From Acidobacteriota bacterium (GTDB lineage: Bacteria > Acidobacteriota > Blastocatellia > Pyrinomonadales > Pyrinomonadaceae), in contig JAHBSL010000014.1 of NCBI GenBank assembly GCA_019639135.1, forward strand, positions 62,001-126,000: a DNA stretch of 64,000 nucleotides, read 5' to 3'. The position numbers and the translations under genes are program-made. A model generated the notes under the pieces. It was not told the DNA's origin, searched no databases, and was given only the letters and a program-made list of their open reading frames with translations. The stretch's first letter is position 1, and every line of letters starts with the position of its first letter. Positions 32,626 through 41,380 of this stretch are shown here, in pieces.

Positions 32626-33270
32626 CTATATATCGATGACGATCGGCTTGTTCGACGGCCGATAGTCCTCATCGCAGACCGAGGCGTTGACGAACTTCAC
32701 CCCAAGCTCTTCGTGGACGCCGTAACCGCAGTGAATATGCCCAAAAACATGGAGCTTCAACCGGCCAAATTCAGCGATCTCTTCGACCCGCTTCCGCAGT
32801 TCCTCGCAGCCGGTTTTTTCGTCCCAGCCCTGCCTCGGAACTAGGTCCAGAATACCGTTCGGCGGTCCGTGTGTGATGAGGATATCTACGTCGTCCGGGA
32901 TCATCGCCCACTTTTCGGCCAACTCGGCCCCGCGCATCAGGTTGAAAGCCCAATCGTAGAACCGCGGCTGCCATGGGCTTCCGTAGATCTTAAGCCCATC
33001 AAGCTCGACGGTCGAATCCTGCAGATAGATGACGCCGATGTCGAGCAGAGCCTGAGCTTCATCCGGCCGCTGCTCGAAAAGCGTATCGTGATTTCCGGCA
33101 ACGAAGATCTTCAGCGGATGCGGCAGCTCCGCAAACCATCGATTGAACAGCTTGATCTCATGGAGCGTCCCGGTGATGGTCGCATCGCCCGAATGGATAA
33201 GCAGGTCGCCATCCGGGACGGCGACCTGCTCATTGCAATTATGCGTGTCTGAAATGCAGACGATCCTCAT
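32626..33270 (-). CDS. Calcineurin-like metallophosphoesterase
   Basis: A 214-residue enzyme. The metal ligands are D8 and H10 (ISDTH), D in LIHSGDAT, N60-H61-D62 (AGNHD), H in LITHGPPN and the GHIHCG motif. Family members cleave phosphomonoesters or diesters; the substrate here is unknown. The start overlaps the saccharopine-dehydrogenase-like stop by 4 bp (ATGA), so they are coupled. Confidence 0.88.
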   Translation of the reverse strand: MRIVCISDTHNCNEQVAVPDGDLLIHSGDATITGTLHEIKLFNRWFAELPHPLKIFVAGNHDTLFEQRPDEAQALLDIGVIYLQDSTVELDGLKIYGSPWQPRFYDWAFNLMRGAELAEKWAMIPDDVDILITHGPPNGILDLVPRQGWDEKTGCEELRKRVEEIAEFGRLKLHVFGHIHCGYGVHEELGVKFVNASVCDEDYRPSNKPIVIDI

Positions 33271-34397
33271 CTATAAATATCCGCGACGAATCTGCCGCTC
33301 AGGAACTCCGCCGGCTCGATCTCACTCTGGAGCACAACGCCTTTCAGCCCACCGCCGAGCAGCATCATTGCCGATTGGCAGAGTGGCCCGGCCGTCGTCG
33401 TTTGGATGGCACGCAGCCGCTTTCCGTTTATCTCGAGCGGTTCGACGAAATAGGCCTTTTCGAGCATTCGCCGCCGGCCGTTCGAATCGAACCCATCGAC
33501 CGAAGCGTGAACGACGACCAGGTCGTCCTCGACCGAAGGGATCGCCTGCATCATCAGTTCCTGCAGGCGGTCGGGCAGGCTCTCGTTCTTCGGCAATGTC
33601 TCGACGATCGACTCGACCCAGTCATAGTGGCCCGGGTACCGAAGCGTCTTGTAATCGAGTTCACGTGCTTTCCCGGCAAAGAAATCCGGCAGGTCCGCGG
33701 CACCGCCCGATGTCAGGTCGGCCTCGTAGGTTCGGGCTCCGATAACGATCGTCTCGCGGGCCGAGAGTGCCGGCCGCTCGGCTATTTTGAAGTCGCGAAT
33801 GACCCGCGAATCCTTAACATATTCGGTCGCAACGCCGATCGGCGACCAGGTGAAACCGTAGTAGTGAGGCTCGTGGGCATGGGCCGTCAAAGCCCCGACC
33901 TTCATCGCTACCCGCTCGACATTCTCATTCTCGAACTTGCTGACGAACTCGCGGTAAAGAGCCATCGCCTGAACGTTGATAAAGCCCGGTGCGAGGCCCG
34001 TTTGCAGGATGAAGCCGGTCTCGGCGTCCTTTGCGAGTTCCATTATCGCGTCCGTCTCGGCGACATACTCCGTCAGGTTCGCGTAGTGCATCCCGAACTC
34101 TTTGGCGTAACCCGCCATCCGCGGAGCCTGTCCGCCGGGCGAGCAATCAAGAAGAACGTCCGCCCGTTCAAATGCCTTGCGCATTTCGTCGCTCTCACCC
34201 TCGCGGGGCATCGGCACGGTCTCGACCTCGGTCCATTTCTCCGAACCATCGCACACAAAAGCTCTTGCCTTTTCCAAATTCTCTTCGCTGACATCGCCGA
34301 GAATTATCGTTGTTTCAAAAGCACACCACTCTCTCAGCAATAATGCAGCAGCTTCGCCGATCCCGCCCGAACCGGCGATAAATATCGTTTTGGTCAT
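33267..34397 (-). CDS. Saccharopine dehydrogenase-like oxidoreductase
   Basis: A 376-residue protein with an N-terminal NAD(P)-binding motif (IFIAGSGGIGEAAALLLREW) and a saccharopine-dehydrogenase-like C-terminal domain (ILQTGLAPGFINVQAMALYR). Such proteins act on imino acids in lysine or polyamine metabolism, but many are uncharacterised. Coupled to the downstream phosphoesterase by a 4-bp overlap. Confidence 0.82.
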   Translation of the reverse strand: MTKTIFIAGSGGIGEAAALLLREWCAFETTIILGDVSEENLEKARAFVCDGSEKWTEVETVPMPREGESDEMRKAFERADVLLDCSPGGQAPRMAGYAKEFGMHYANLTEYVAETDAIMELAKDAETGFILQTGLAPGFINVQAMALYREFVSKFENENVERVAMKVGALTAHAHEPHYYGFTWSPIGVATEYVKDSRVIRDFKIAERPALSARETIVIGARTYEADLTSGGAADLPDFFAGKARELDYKTLRYPGHYDWVESIVETLPKNESLPDRLQELMMQAIPSVEDDLVVVHASVDGFDSNGRRRMLEKAYFVEPLEINGKRLRAIQTTTAGPLCQSAMMLLGGGLKGVVLQSEIEPAEFLSGRFVADIYR

Positions 34398-34504
34398 ACG
34401 TATGATTTCTTTTCAGATAGTGCGAGAAAACGATATTTTATTACCAAAACGCCGCCAACGCTAATCCGCCCATTGAGGTATTCTGAGCCGCCGCCCGGAA
34501 GATG

Positions 34505-35545
34505 CTAATTCGCCAATTCGGCGACCTTTTCACTCCACGAAGCGAGATCATCTCCGGTCCTGGAGTTGTGCTTTAGGGCCGCCTCGTTGTAGGTGCCGAT
34601 AAGACTCCGGGTATCGCAGAAGGCCTCGATCAGCCGTTTGCGGCCAAGCTCCTTCTCGATCGTTGCCGACATCCGCCAACCGACCGTGTACCAGGGGCCT
34701 TGGACGCCGAAGAACTCAAAACCACGCTGCCTTGCCGCCGTCTCGTCAAGCTTGCCGTCGAGGATCTCTCCGAGAAAAGCCTCGATCAGCCGAAGATCTC
34801 TATCGAAGTTCGCGACGTCGCGGTCCCATCGGGTCCGATCCTCGGCCTTGCTGTGGAGATGGGGATGAACTTCGGGCCCGCCGGCAGCCGCCAGCATCGC
34901 AAGCCCCTCACCGAACGCGCTCAGCCACCCGATAGCGATCCGCTTCCCTTCCGGCATTTTCTCAAGATCCGCTGTTGTCTCGGGTGCCGGGCAGGCCGTA
35001 CCGAAACCGACGTGGTGAAGCTCGTGCGCCAACGTATTTTCGAACTGCTCGGGGGTAATGGCCGGGTCGAGGTAAAGAAAGATCGCCGGGTCGTTCTTCA
35101 GATCGAATACGAAGCTGTTATCACGCGGTTTGATGACGGGATAAATGCTAGCCCGGATGACGGCTTGCTCCGGCAGATACGCAAGGGAACGTTGTGCCGC
35201 CGCTCGGGCATCGAGAGTTTCCCAAGACCGGAGCGTCCGGCGAAGCTCCTCCCTTCGCCCGATCAGTTCGTTTGAAGAGAGAAAGTCGCGAAACGCATCG
35301 TCCTCGAATGCCCGCCCAAGCGAAGCCTCACGTTCTTTGAGCCGCCGGTAGCCTTCGGTCGCAAAAACCTCGCGAAGGTCCGCCTCCGTCACCCGCTTTC
35401 CAGCCGCCCGCTTGTCGAGGATCGCAAGCACGGCCCTCGCCTGCTCCGCTTTTATCTTCACATCGAGCCGCCGGTCCACTTGACCCGCAACGCCCATAAC
35501 CGCACATGCTAGAAAAACAACGCCAAAAAAAAGTTTTGCTCTCAT
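34505..35545 (-). CDS. Secreted zinc metallopeptidase-like protein (DUF5700-like)
   Basis: About 346 residues from ATG 35545 (MRAKLFFGVVFLACAVMGVA, signal peptide). A gluzincin-type HExxH is present in LAHELHHVGFG, with acidic residues further on. Long helical N-terminal half. Substrate unknown. The 12 upstream codons to 35581 lack typical features. It lies downstream of the RelE/ParE module and the old metH tail. Confidence 0.7.
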   Translation of the reverse strand: MRAKLFFGVVFLACAVMGVAGQVDRRLDVKIKAEQARAVLAILDKRAAGKRVTEADLREVFATEGYRRLKEREASLGRAFEDDAFRDFLSSNELIGRREELRRTLRSWETLDARAAAQRSLAYLPEQAVIRASIYPVIKPRDNSFVFDLKNDPAIFLYLDPAITPEQFENTLAHELHHVGFGTACPAPETTADLEKMPEGKRIAIGWLSAFGEGLAMLAAAGGPEVHPHLHSKAEDRTRWDRDVANFDRDLRLIEAFLGEILDGKLDETAARQRGFEFFGVQGPWYTVGWRMSATIEKELGRKRLIEAFCDTRSLIGTYNEAALKHNSRTGDDLASWSEKVAELAN

Positions 35546-35619
35546 ACAGCCTCTCAAAAAGAAAGACGCCGCCGAGAGCAAAAAAGTGACATGCTAGTGC
35601 GTAAATTAGCCGACAGATC

Positions 35620-35656
35620 CTATTCGACTTGGAAGTACCTTTCTTCCGGTTGGCGA
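35620..35656 (-). pseudogene. Copy of the metH 3' end
   Basis: The minus strand reads QPEERYFQVE and TAG, against HPEAKYFNIE and TAG at the real metH end (36225). Eight or so codons align in frame with conserved stop. MetH proteins commonly end with this HHPxAxYF motif. It lies 6 bp beyond the toxin stop. The match is weaker than at pntA and gcvPB. Confidence 0.7.
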
Positions 35657-35661
35657 TGATT

Positions 35662-35955
35662 CTAGGAAAAACGGTCAGCAAGCTTTTCCGGGTCACGCCT
35701 TGTATCGAGGACGGCATGGATCATGATCGTCGCGTCTTCAACTGAATAATAGATCGCATACGGAAACCTGCTCGCGATCTTGCGATAAAACTCGTTAAAG
35801 TGGACTTCGTGAACTCCTGCGAAGATAAGTAGCGACCGGATATCAGCCTGAATGGAGGATTCAAAATACTCGCCTAAACCTTGTTCCTGCATTTCATAGA
35901 ACAAGAACCCTTCGGCGATGTCATCAGAGGCCGATTCGGTAATTACGATCATCAT
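35662..35955 (-). CDS. RelE/ParE-family toxin
   Basis: A 97-residue protein: IVITESASDDIAEGFLFYEM, EFYRKIASRFPYAIYYSVED and MIHAVLDTRRDPEKLADRF fit the RelE/ParE fold. Depending on subgroup it would cleave mRNA on ribosomes or poison gyrase. ATG 35955 overlaps the antitoxin stop by 4 bp. The frame is intact. Confidence 0.85.
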   Translation of the reverse strand: MMIVITESASDDIAEGFLFYEMQEQGLGEYFESSIQADIRSLLIFAGVHEVHFNEFYRKIASRFPYAIYYSVEDATIMIHAVLDTRRDPEKLADRFS

Positions 35956-36182
35956 CCGCGGCCCGTCTTCTCGCGTATCCGCTTTTCAGATTCTTCAAGA
36001 CTAATGAATCGGTCCTTTCCGGCTTTCAAAGCCTCTGCCCGTTGGCGAAGCACCTCGCCGTGCCATTCGATGACAGGAACAGAGGCCGAATTGCGAGAAA
36101 GGTCGTCCATGATTCGATCAACGACGTCCATCTTTTCCGCAACGGTCATCTTTTCAAGCGGCAGGACAATTTCAGCATTCAT
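35952..36182 (-). CDS. Antitoxin of the RelE/ParE module
   Basis: A 76-residue protein of the addiction-module component type: MTVAEKMDVVDRIMDDLSRN near the start, an IEWHGEVLRQRAEALKAG middle and an SLEESEKRIREK end. It precedes the toxin with a 4-bp overlap. Its start is 43 bp after the metH stop. Confidence 0.82.
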   Translation of the reverse strand: MNAEIVLPLEKMTVAEKMDVVDRIMDDLSRNSASVPVIEWHGEVLRQRAEALKAGKDRFISLEESEKRIREKTGRG

Positions 36183-36224
36183 AGCAAAATAATATCACGT
36201 AAATGGCTATCAAATTCTACAACC

Positions 36225-39200
36225 CTACTCAATATTAAAGTACTTCGCCTCCGGGTGGTGGATGATTATCGCCGAGGTCGATTGCTCGGGGTCGAGCTGA
36301 AATTCCTCGGTCAGTTCTACGTCGATCCGCGACGGGTCAAGGAGTTCGAAAAGCTTTGCCTGGTCTTCCAGGTTCGGGCAGGCCGGGTAGCCGAAGCTGT
36401 ATCGCGAGCCCTGATAGCCCTGATGGAATAGCTTTGCAAGCTCCGGTGCGTCCGACCCGGCAATACCGAGCTCTTCGCGGATACGCTTGTGCCACATTTC
36501 CGCCAACGCCTCTGCCGATTCGACCGAAAGCCCGTGGAAGAGCAAGTAGTCCTGATAGTTGTCCGACTTGAAAAGCTTTGCCGAGTGCTCGCTTGCCCGC
36601 CGTCCCATCGTGACCAGATGGAACGCGACAACATCGGCCCCGCTCTTTTCAGAACCGCCTGCGTCAGCGGGCGGCCAGTTCGCTGGCCTGAAGTAGTCCG
36701 CCAAACAGAGCCGCTTCCCGCCCCGCTGTTCCAACGGCTGTCGTGGAAAGGTGAAACGCGTCCGTTCGGTCTTTAGGTCGTCTTCCCAAATGATCAGGTC
36801 ATTGCCGTCCGAATTACACGGAAAATATCCATAGACCAGCTTCGCCTCAAGCAGTTTTTCGCGGATCGCCTGAGCCTTGATCTCGGCAAATTTCGGATAG
36901 ACCGTCTTCTCAAGCAATTCCGCGTATTCCTCGGCCGACTTTCTGCCCTGTTTGAACTGCCATTGGCCCTTGAACAGCGCCGTCTCATTGATGAACGCAA
37001 AAACCTTCGTCAGGTCCGTGATCTCCACGACCTTTGAGCCATAGAACGGCGCCTTTGGCACTTCGTCAAGCACGGCGATATCCGAGCGGTTCGTATGCGT
37101 AGTATCGCCGCTCGAACGCGAAGAAACGCGGGCCGCCTCAACGCCGAGCTTCGCATCCTCGCCAACAAGATCCTCGTCCGATGTGGAGGCCTGCGCGTCA
37201 GCAAGGGCGTCGCTCGCATCGCCCTCATCACGCCCTTGCTCACGCGCGGGCTTCTGCATGGAGTCCGCATCAGCACCAACAGCAATTCCTATCTCATTCT
37301 TCTCTGGGCTCTCTGTGGCGTGATCTTTCTGCGTCAGTTCATCCATCGCGTGCAGCCCATCAAAGGCGTCGCGGGCGTAGAAAACGCGGCCCGTGTAAAG
37401 CGGCTTGAGATCGTTCTCTACGTACTTCCTATTGAGCGCCGCACCGCCGAGAATGACCGGGACATCGATGCCTCGTTCCTTCATTATCTGGATGTTGTCG
37501 CGCATTATCAGCGTCGATTTTACCAGCAGCCCGCTCATCCCGATCGCATCCGCTTTCGTCTCTTCCCAGGCTCGCAGGATCTCGTCGATCGGCTGCTTGA
37601 TGCCCAGATTTACGACCTTGTAGCCGTTGTTCGTCAGGATGATATCGACCAAATTCTTGCCGATGTCGTGGACGTCGCCCTTAACGGTCGCAAGCACCAT
37701 CGTGCCCTTTTCAACGCCTTCGACCTTGTCCATAAAGGGCTCAAGGAACTTCACCGCCGCCTTCATCGCCTCGGCCGATTGCAGCACGAACGGAAGCTGC
37801 ATCTGCCCCGCACCAAAGAGGTCGCCGACGACCTTCATTCCGTCGAGCAAAATGTTGTTGATGATCTCAAGTGGCGGATATTTTTCGAGCGCCTCTTTGA
37901 GCGAATCCTCAAGCCCGATCTTCTCGCCCTCGATGATGTGTTCCTTTAACCGCTCCTCGACCGGAAGGTTCGAAATGTCCGGCTTTATCGACTGTGCGGT
38001 CTTACCCTCAAAAAGCTTTGTAAATTCCGTCAGCGGGTCGTAGGTACAAATCGACGGAGCGCGGACACTCTTGTCCGCATCGCCGGTTCCTCCGGCGAAA
38101 CCATCGCCGCTATTCGAACCTCCCGATTCGCCGGCGCCGTCTTCGCCCTGCGGGCTCATGCGGACAGGAGTGTCCGCACTCCATTTCCGGCGGTCGTAGA
38201 TAAGATCGCGGGCCGTTTCGATCTCGTGCTCGTTGAACCGCATCAGCGGCAGGATCTTCGAAGCGTTGACTATCGCCGAGTTCATCCCGGCCTCAACGCA
38301 ATCATGCAAAAACACAGAGTTCAGCACAACGCGGGCCGCCGGCGAAAGCCCGAACGAGATGTTTGAGACGCCGAGTATCTGGTTCGCTTCCGGCATCTCT
38401 TCCTTGATCTGCCGTATCGCCTTGATGGTCTCATCCGCGTTCTTGCGGTCTTCCTCGATGCCGGTCGAGATCGGCAATGCCAGCGGGTCGAAAAAGACAT
38501 CGTGGCCCGGTATGCCGAATTCGGTCGCCTGCTTATATGCCCGGCGAGCGATCTTAAGTTTATCGACCGCCGTCCGGGCCATGCCGTCCTCGTCGATCAG
38601 CCCGACAACCACCGCCGCTCCGTATTCTTTCGCAAGCCCGAGCACCTTCAGGAAGCGCTCTTCACCGTCCTCATAGTTCGTCGAATTGAGAATGCACTTG
38701 CCGCCCGCGTGCTCGAGCCCCGCTTCCATCTTCTCCCACTCGGTCGAATCGAGCATTATCGGGATCTTCACCTGCGTAACGAGCCGCGAGATCAGCTCGT
38801 GCATATCCGCAACGCCGTCGCGGCCGACGAAATCGACGTTGACGTCAAGGATGTGCGCACCCTCTTTCTCCTGTGACTTCGCCAGGTTGACGAGTCCGTC
38901 CCAGTCCTCGGCCTGGAGCAGGTCCCGCATCTTCTTCGAACCCGATGCATTGACCCGCTCGCCGACGATCAGGAACGAAGCATCCTGCGTATAAGGCTGC
39001 TGAAAATAGATCGAGGCCGCCGAGGGAGCAAGTTTGGCATCACGCACCTTCGGGGCGAGGCCGCCGACGCGGTCGATAACCATCTTTAGGTGCTCGGGCG
39101 TTGTGCCGCAGCAGCCGCCGACGATGCTCGCCCCAAGGTCCTTCGCAAAGTGCTCCACCTGTGCGGCAAAGCTTTCGGGCGTCTCGTCGTAGTGCTGCTT

Positions 39201-39977
39201 GCCGTCTTTTACCTCGGGCAAACCCGCGTTAGGCAGCACCGAAACCGGGATCGGCGAATTCTCGCAGAGATACATGAAGCTATCGGCCATCTGCTTCGGC
39301 CCGGTGCCGCAGTTCATCCCGATAACGTCGATCGGGAAAGGCTCGAGCGCCGTCAGGGCCGCACCGATCTCCGTCCCGTTGAGCATCGTGCCGAACGTCT
39401 CGATCGTCACCTGTGCGATCACCGGCAGCCGCATTTTGTGCTCGGCAAAGTGGTCAAAGATCGCCGCAAGTGCCGCCTTTGTCTGCAAGAGGTCCTGGCA
39501 CGTCTCGACGATCAAAATGTCCGAACCGCCATCTATCAGCCCGCGAACCTGCTCTACGTACGCCTGTTTCAGATCACGATAGGTGATGTGGCCGAGCGTC
39601 GGGAGTTTCGTCCCCGGCCCGATCGAACCCGCGACGAAACGCGGCTTGTCCGGCGTCGAGTAATCCCTCGCCAACCGCTTTGCAAGCTCGGCCGCTTTCT
39701 TGTTTACGTCATACGTCTTTTCGACGATGCCGAACTCCGCCAGCACGACCTCGCTCCCGCCAAAGCTGTTCGTTTCGATCACGTCGCAGCCGACCTCGAG
39801 AAAGCTCCGATGCACCGTCTCGATCGCGTCCGGCCGCGTGTAGAGCAGATTCTCCGAGCAATTCTCAAACTCCGGCCCGCCCCAGTCATCAAGCGTCAGC
39901 TCCAACGACTGCAGATTGCTCCCCATCGCGCCGTCAAAGACGACGACCTTTTGTTTTAATAGATCAAGAAAGTTCAT
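36225..39977 (-). CDS. metH: Cobalamin-dependent methionine synthase with repeat-derived linkers
   Basis: A 1250-residue enzyme that methylates homocysteine using methyl-B12 and methyl-folate. Domains: homocysteine (1-310, zinc Cys in GMNCGTGP and VGGCCGTTPEH), folate (about 330-590), cobalamin cap and binding (about 640-880, ligand His in DVHDIGKN) and S-adenosylmethionine activation (about 960-1250, HGYQGSRYSFGYPACP-type end). Three extra segments, about 598-640, 906-930 and 1100-1109, are encoded by palindromic repeats. The first two fall in linkers. The TAG stop at 36225 is followed by the RelE/ParE module. Confidence 0.95.
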   Translation of the reverse strand: MNFLDLLKQKVVVFDGAMGSNLQSLELTLDDWGGPEFENCSENLLYTRPDAIETVHRSFLEVGCDVIETNSFGGSEVVLAEFGIVEKTYDVNKKAAELAKRLARDYSTPDKPRFVAGSIGPGTKLPTLGHITYRDLKQAYVEQVRGLIDGGSDILIVETCQDLLQTKAALAAIFDHFAEHKMRLPVIAQVTIETFGTMLNGTEIGAALTALEPFPIDVIGMNCGTGPKQMADSFMYLCENSPIPVSVLPNAGLPEVKDGKQHYDETPESFAAQVEHFAKDLGASIVGGCCGTTPEHLKMVIDRVGGLAPKVRDAKLAPSAASIYFQQPYTQDASFLIVGERVNASGSKKMRDLLQAEDWDGLVNLAKSQEKEGAHILDVNVDFVGRDGVADMHELISRLVTQVKIPIMLDSTEWEKMEAGLEHAGGKCILNSTNYEDGEERFLKVLGLAKEYGAAVVVGLIDEDGMARTAVDKLKIARRAYKQATEFGIPGHDVFFDPLALPISTGIEEDRKNADETIKAIRQIKEEMPEANQILGVSNISFGLSPAARVVLNSVFLHDCVEAGMNSAIVNASKILPLMRFNEHEIETARDLIYDRRKWSADTPVRMSPQGEDGAGESGGSNSGDGFAGGTGDADKSVRAPSICTYDPLTEFTKLFEGKTAQSIKPDISNLPVEERLKEHIIEGEKIGLEDSLKEALEKYPPLEIINNILLDGMKVVGDLFGAGQMQLPFVLQSAEAMKAAVKFLEPFMDKVEGVEKGTMVLATVKGDVHDIGKNLVDIILTNNGYKVVNLGIKQPIDEILRAWEETKADAIGMSGLLVKSTLIMRDNIQIMKERGIDVPVILGGAALNRKYVENDLKPLYTGRVFYARDAFDGLHAMDELTQKDHATESPEKNEIGIAVGADADSMQKPAREQGRDEGDASDALADAQASTSDEDLVGEDAKLGVEAARVSSRSSGDTTHTNRSDIAVLDEVPKAPFYGSKVVEITDLTKVFAFINETALFKGQWQFKQGRKSAEEYAELLEKTVYPKFAEIKAQAIREKLLEAKLVYGYFPCNSDGNDLIIWEDDLKTERTRFTFPRQPLEQRGGKRLCLADYFRPANWPPADAGGSEKSGADVVAFHLVTMGRRASEHSAKLFKSDNYQDYLLFHGLSVESAEALAEMWHKRIREELGIAGSDAPELAKLFHQGYQGSRYSFGYPACPNLEDQAKLFELLDPSRIDVELTEEFQLDPEQSTSAIIIHHPEAKYFNIE
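36651..36675. repeat. Palindromic repeat inside metH, third element
   Basis: AGAACCGCCTGCGTCAGCGG, continuing GCGGC, contains CCGCCTGCG facing GCGGGCGG. In the protein it gives PPADAGGSE in the activation domain. The assignment as an inserted element is less sure than for the other two. Confidence 0.5.
37186..37259. repeat. REP pair inside metH, second element
   Basis: Left arm CCTGCGCGTCAGCAAGGGC, right arm GCCCTTGCTCACGCGCGGGC followed by TTCTGCAT: the same REP family as beside the RAYT gene and in pntA. It codes for MQKPAREQGRDEGDASDALA in the linker before the activation domain. Confidence 0.8.
38057..38181. repeat. Palindromic repeat pair inside metH, first element
   Basis: GCGGACACTCTTGTCCGC (about 38060-38077) and GCGGACAGGAGTGTCCGC (about 38160-38177) are each perfect 7-bp-stem palindromes, about 80 bp apart. 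Inner CGCCGG arms also pair. The frame is kept: SADTPVRMSPQG to DADKSVRAPS lies between folate and cobalamin domains. Confidence 0.75.
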
Positions 39978-39993
39978 AGGAAAAACTCGAAGC

Positions 39994-40500
39994 TCATTTT
40001 CGAAAATTCTTAGAAATTAGAGACCTCACTATTTCAATCTGCCCCGAATCATCGAAAAATCGTTTCGGTACGCCGTAGAAAATATTTGACTGGATATAGA
40101 AAATAAAGTCGTCCTGGGTCTCTACAATTCTCTTGTATGCGGCCCATCTAGTCTTTGAGCTTGCTCTCGGTCCGTTGATTTCAACGCCTTCGTCGTCAAA
40201 GGTCATCGTCACGATCTCGGCCTCGACCGCGGCCTTTTTCGCGTGGGTCTTAAGTGCGACGTACACTACGAAAACAACAAAAAGAGGCACAAACATCGAG
40301 GTGATGTAAAGAGCCAAGCGAAGATCATATTCGGGATCTGCCGGCGTCGATAAACTTGCGTAAAATGAAAACGAACCTAGTACCAAACAAATAAGGAGGA
40401 TCGTGACAATTAAGGCCCTGCGGCGCGTCCGCCAAAGAAGACGATAGAAATCCGCCTCTTCATTAAGTACCTGAATCGAGATTCGCTGCTCCAAATCCAT
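39994..40500 (-). CDS. YcxB-like membrane protein
   Basis: About 168 residues from ATG 40500 (MDLEQRISIQVLNEEADFYR). Two membrane helices (ALIVTILLICLVLGSFSFYA and LYITSMFVPLFVVFVVYVAL) and a C-terminal YcxB-like domain (FDDEGVEINGPRASSKTRWA, then FIFYIQSNIFYGVPKRFF). Function unknown. It stands 16 bp upstream of metH on the same strand and may share its transcript. Confidence 0.72.
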   Translation of the reverse strand: MDLEQRISIQVLNEEADFYRLLWRTRRRALIVTILLICLVLGSFSFYASLSTPADPEYDLRLALYITSMFVPLFVVFVVYVALKTHAKKAAVEAEIVTMTFDDEGVEINGPRASSKTRWAAYKRIVETQDDFIFYIQSNIFYGVPKRFFDDSGQIEIVRSLISKNFRK

Positions 40501-40642
40501 ATAAAAAACTCTGTACCAGTACAGCACAGAGCTTCATGAAATATTGACCTCTCTGCTGTTTAGCCGTTTATTTTACGTGGCCGCAAGTCGCAATAACTCA
40601 CCACGTCTCAAAACTATAACTTAGAACTCCAACGCCTATAAG

Positions 40643-41278
40643 TCAACGCTTCGTCAGGTAGTTCAAAGCCATCGAGGCGATGTCGTCCATTGCCGAGCCG
40701 TCGCGGTCGCTGTCGAGCATTGAGGATGCCATGTCCATCATCGCGTTGCCGCTCGATTGCGGAGCCGCCGCCGATTGCCCGCCGAGCAAGCCGCCCAACA
40801 GCCCCCCGAGCCCGTCCGCACCGACGCCCTGTTCGCGCTTTTGCTTGCCGAGATAGCCCATCACGAGCGGTGCGAGCATCATCAGGATCTGTGCCACCTG
40901 GCCCATGTTGAGACCCGTGTTGTTGCTGACCTGCTGGACCACCGGACCCTGATTATTGCCCAGAATGTGGCCAAGGATGCCGCCGGCATCAAGCTGTTTC
41001 GGGGTCGGCTCCGGCGTTTGAAGCTGGCCGAGGATCATGCTCCCGAGCCCGCCGAGATTGCCGAAAATACTGCCGTCGTGGTCGCGGCTGAGTGCCTGAT
41101 CAAGGCTCTGGGCACCTTGCGGGTCGGCCGCATTATTCGCCAGCCCACCGATTATCGCCGGAAGCGCCATCTGTATCGCCGAATTGACGAGCGAAGGTTC
41201 CGCCCCGACCGTATTGCTGATCTCGCCGAGTGCCGCGTTGCCCTGATCCTGCCCGAGCAGGTCCTGTAATGAAAGCAT
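40643..41278 (-). CDS. DUF937 (YidB-like) protein
   Basis: About 211 residues from ATG 41278. The N-terminal half is the DUF937 domain: MLSLQDLLGQDQGNAALGEI, ALPAIIGGLANNAADPQGAQ. The middle repeats it weakly (NTGLNMGQVAQILMMLAPLV). The C-terminal part is glycine-, serine- and aspartate-rich and low in complexity. Function unknown. The longer frame to 41404 overlaps the divergent gene start. Confidence 0.8.
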   Translation of the reverse strand: MLSLQDLLGQDQGNAALGEISNTVGAEPSLVNSAIQMALPAIIGGLANNAADPQGAQSLDQALSRDHDGSIFGNLGGLGSMILGQLQTPEPTPKQLDAGGILGHILGNNQGPVVQQVSNNTGLNMGQVAQILMMLAPLVMGYLGKQKREQGVGADGLGGLLGGLLGGQSAAAPQSSGNAMMDMASSMLDSDRDGSAMDDIASMALNYLTKR

Positions 41279-41380
41279 TATCCTTGTCCCTCCCTTTGAA
41301 CCGCGTTTGAAAAGTATTTGTAACCTGTAGGAAGATAGTAGCAGAGTCCTTCGTTTTCGGGCAAAGTTTTTTCTTAACGA

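Noticed and set aside
39978..39993. Cobalamin or SAM riboswitch before metH
   Set aside because: The gap to the upstream gene is 16 bp; any leader would lie above 40500, where I saw no aptamer-like conserved boxes.
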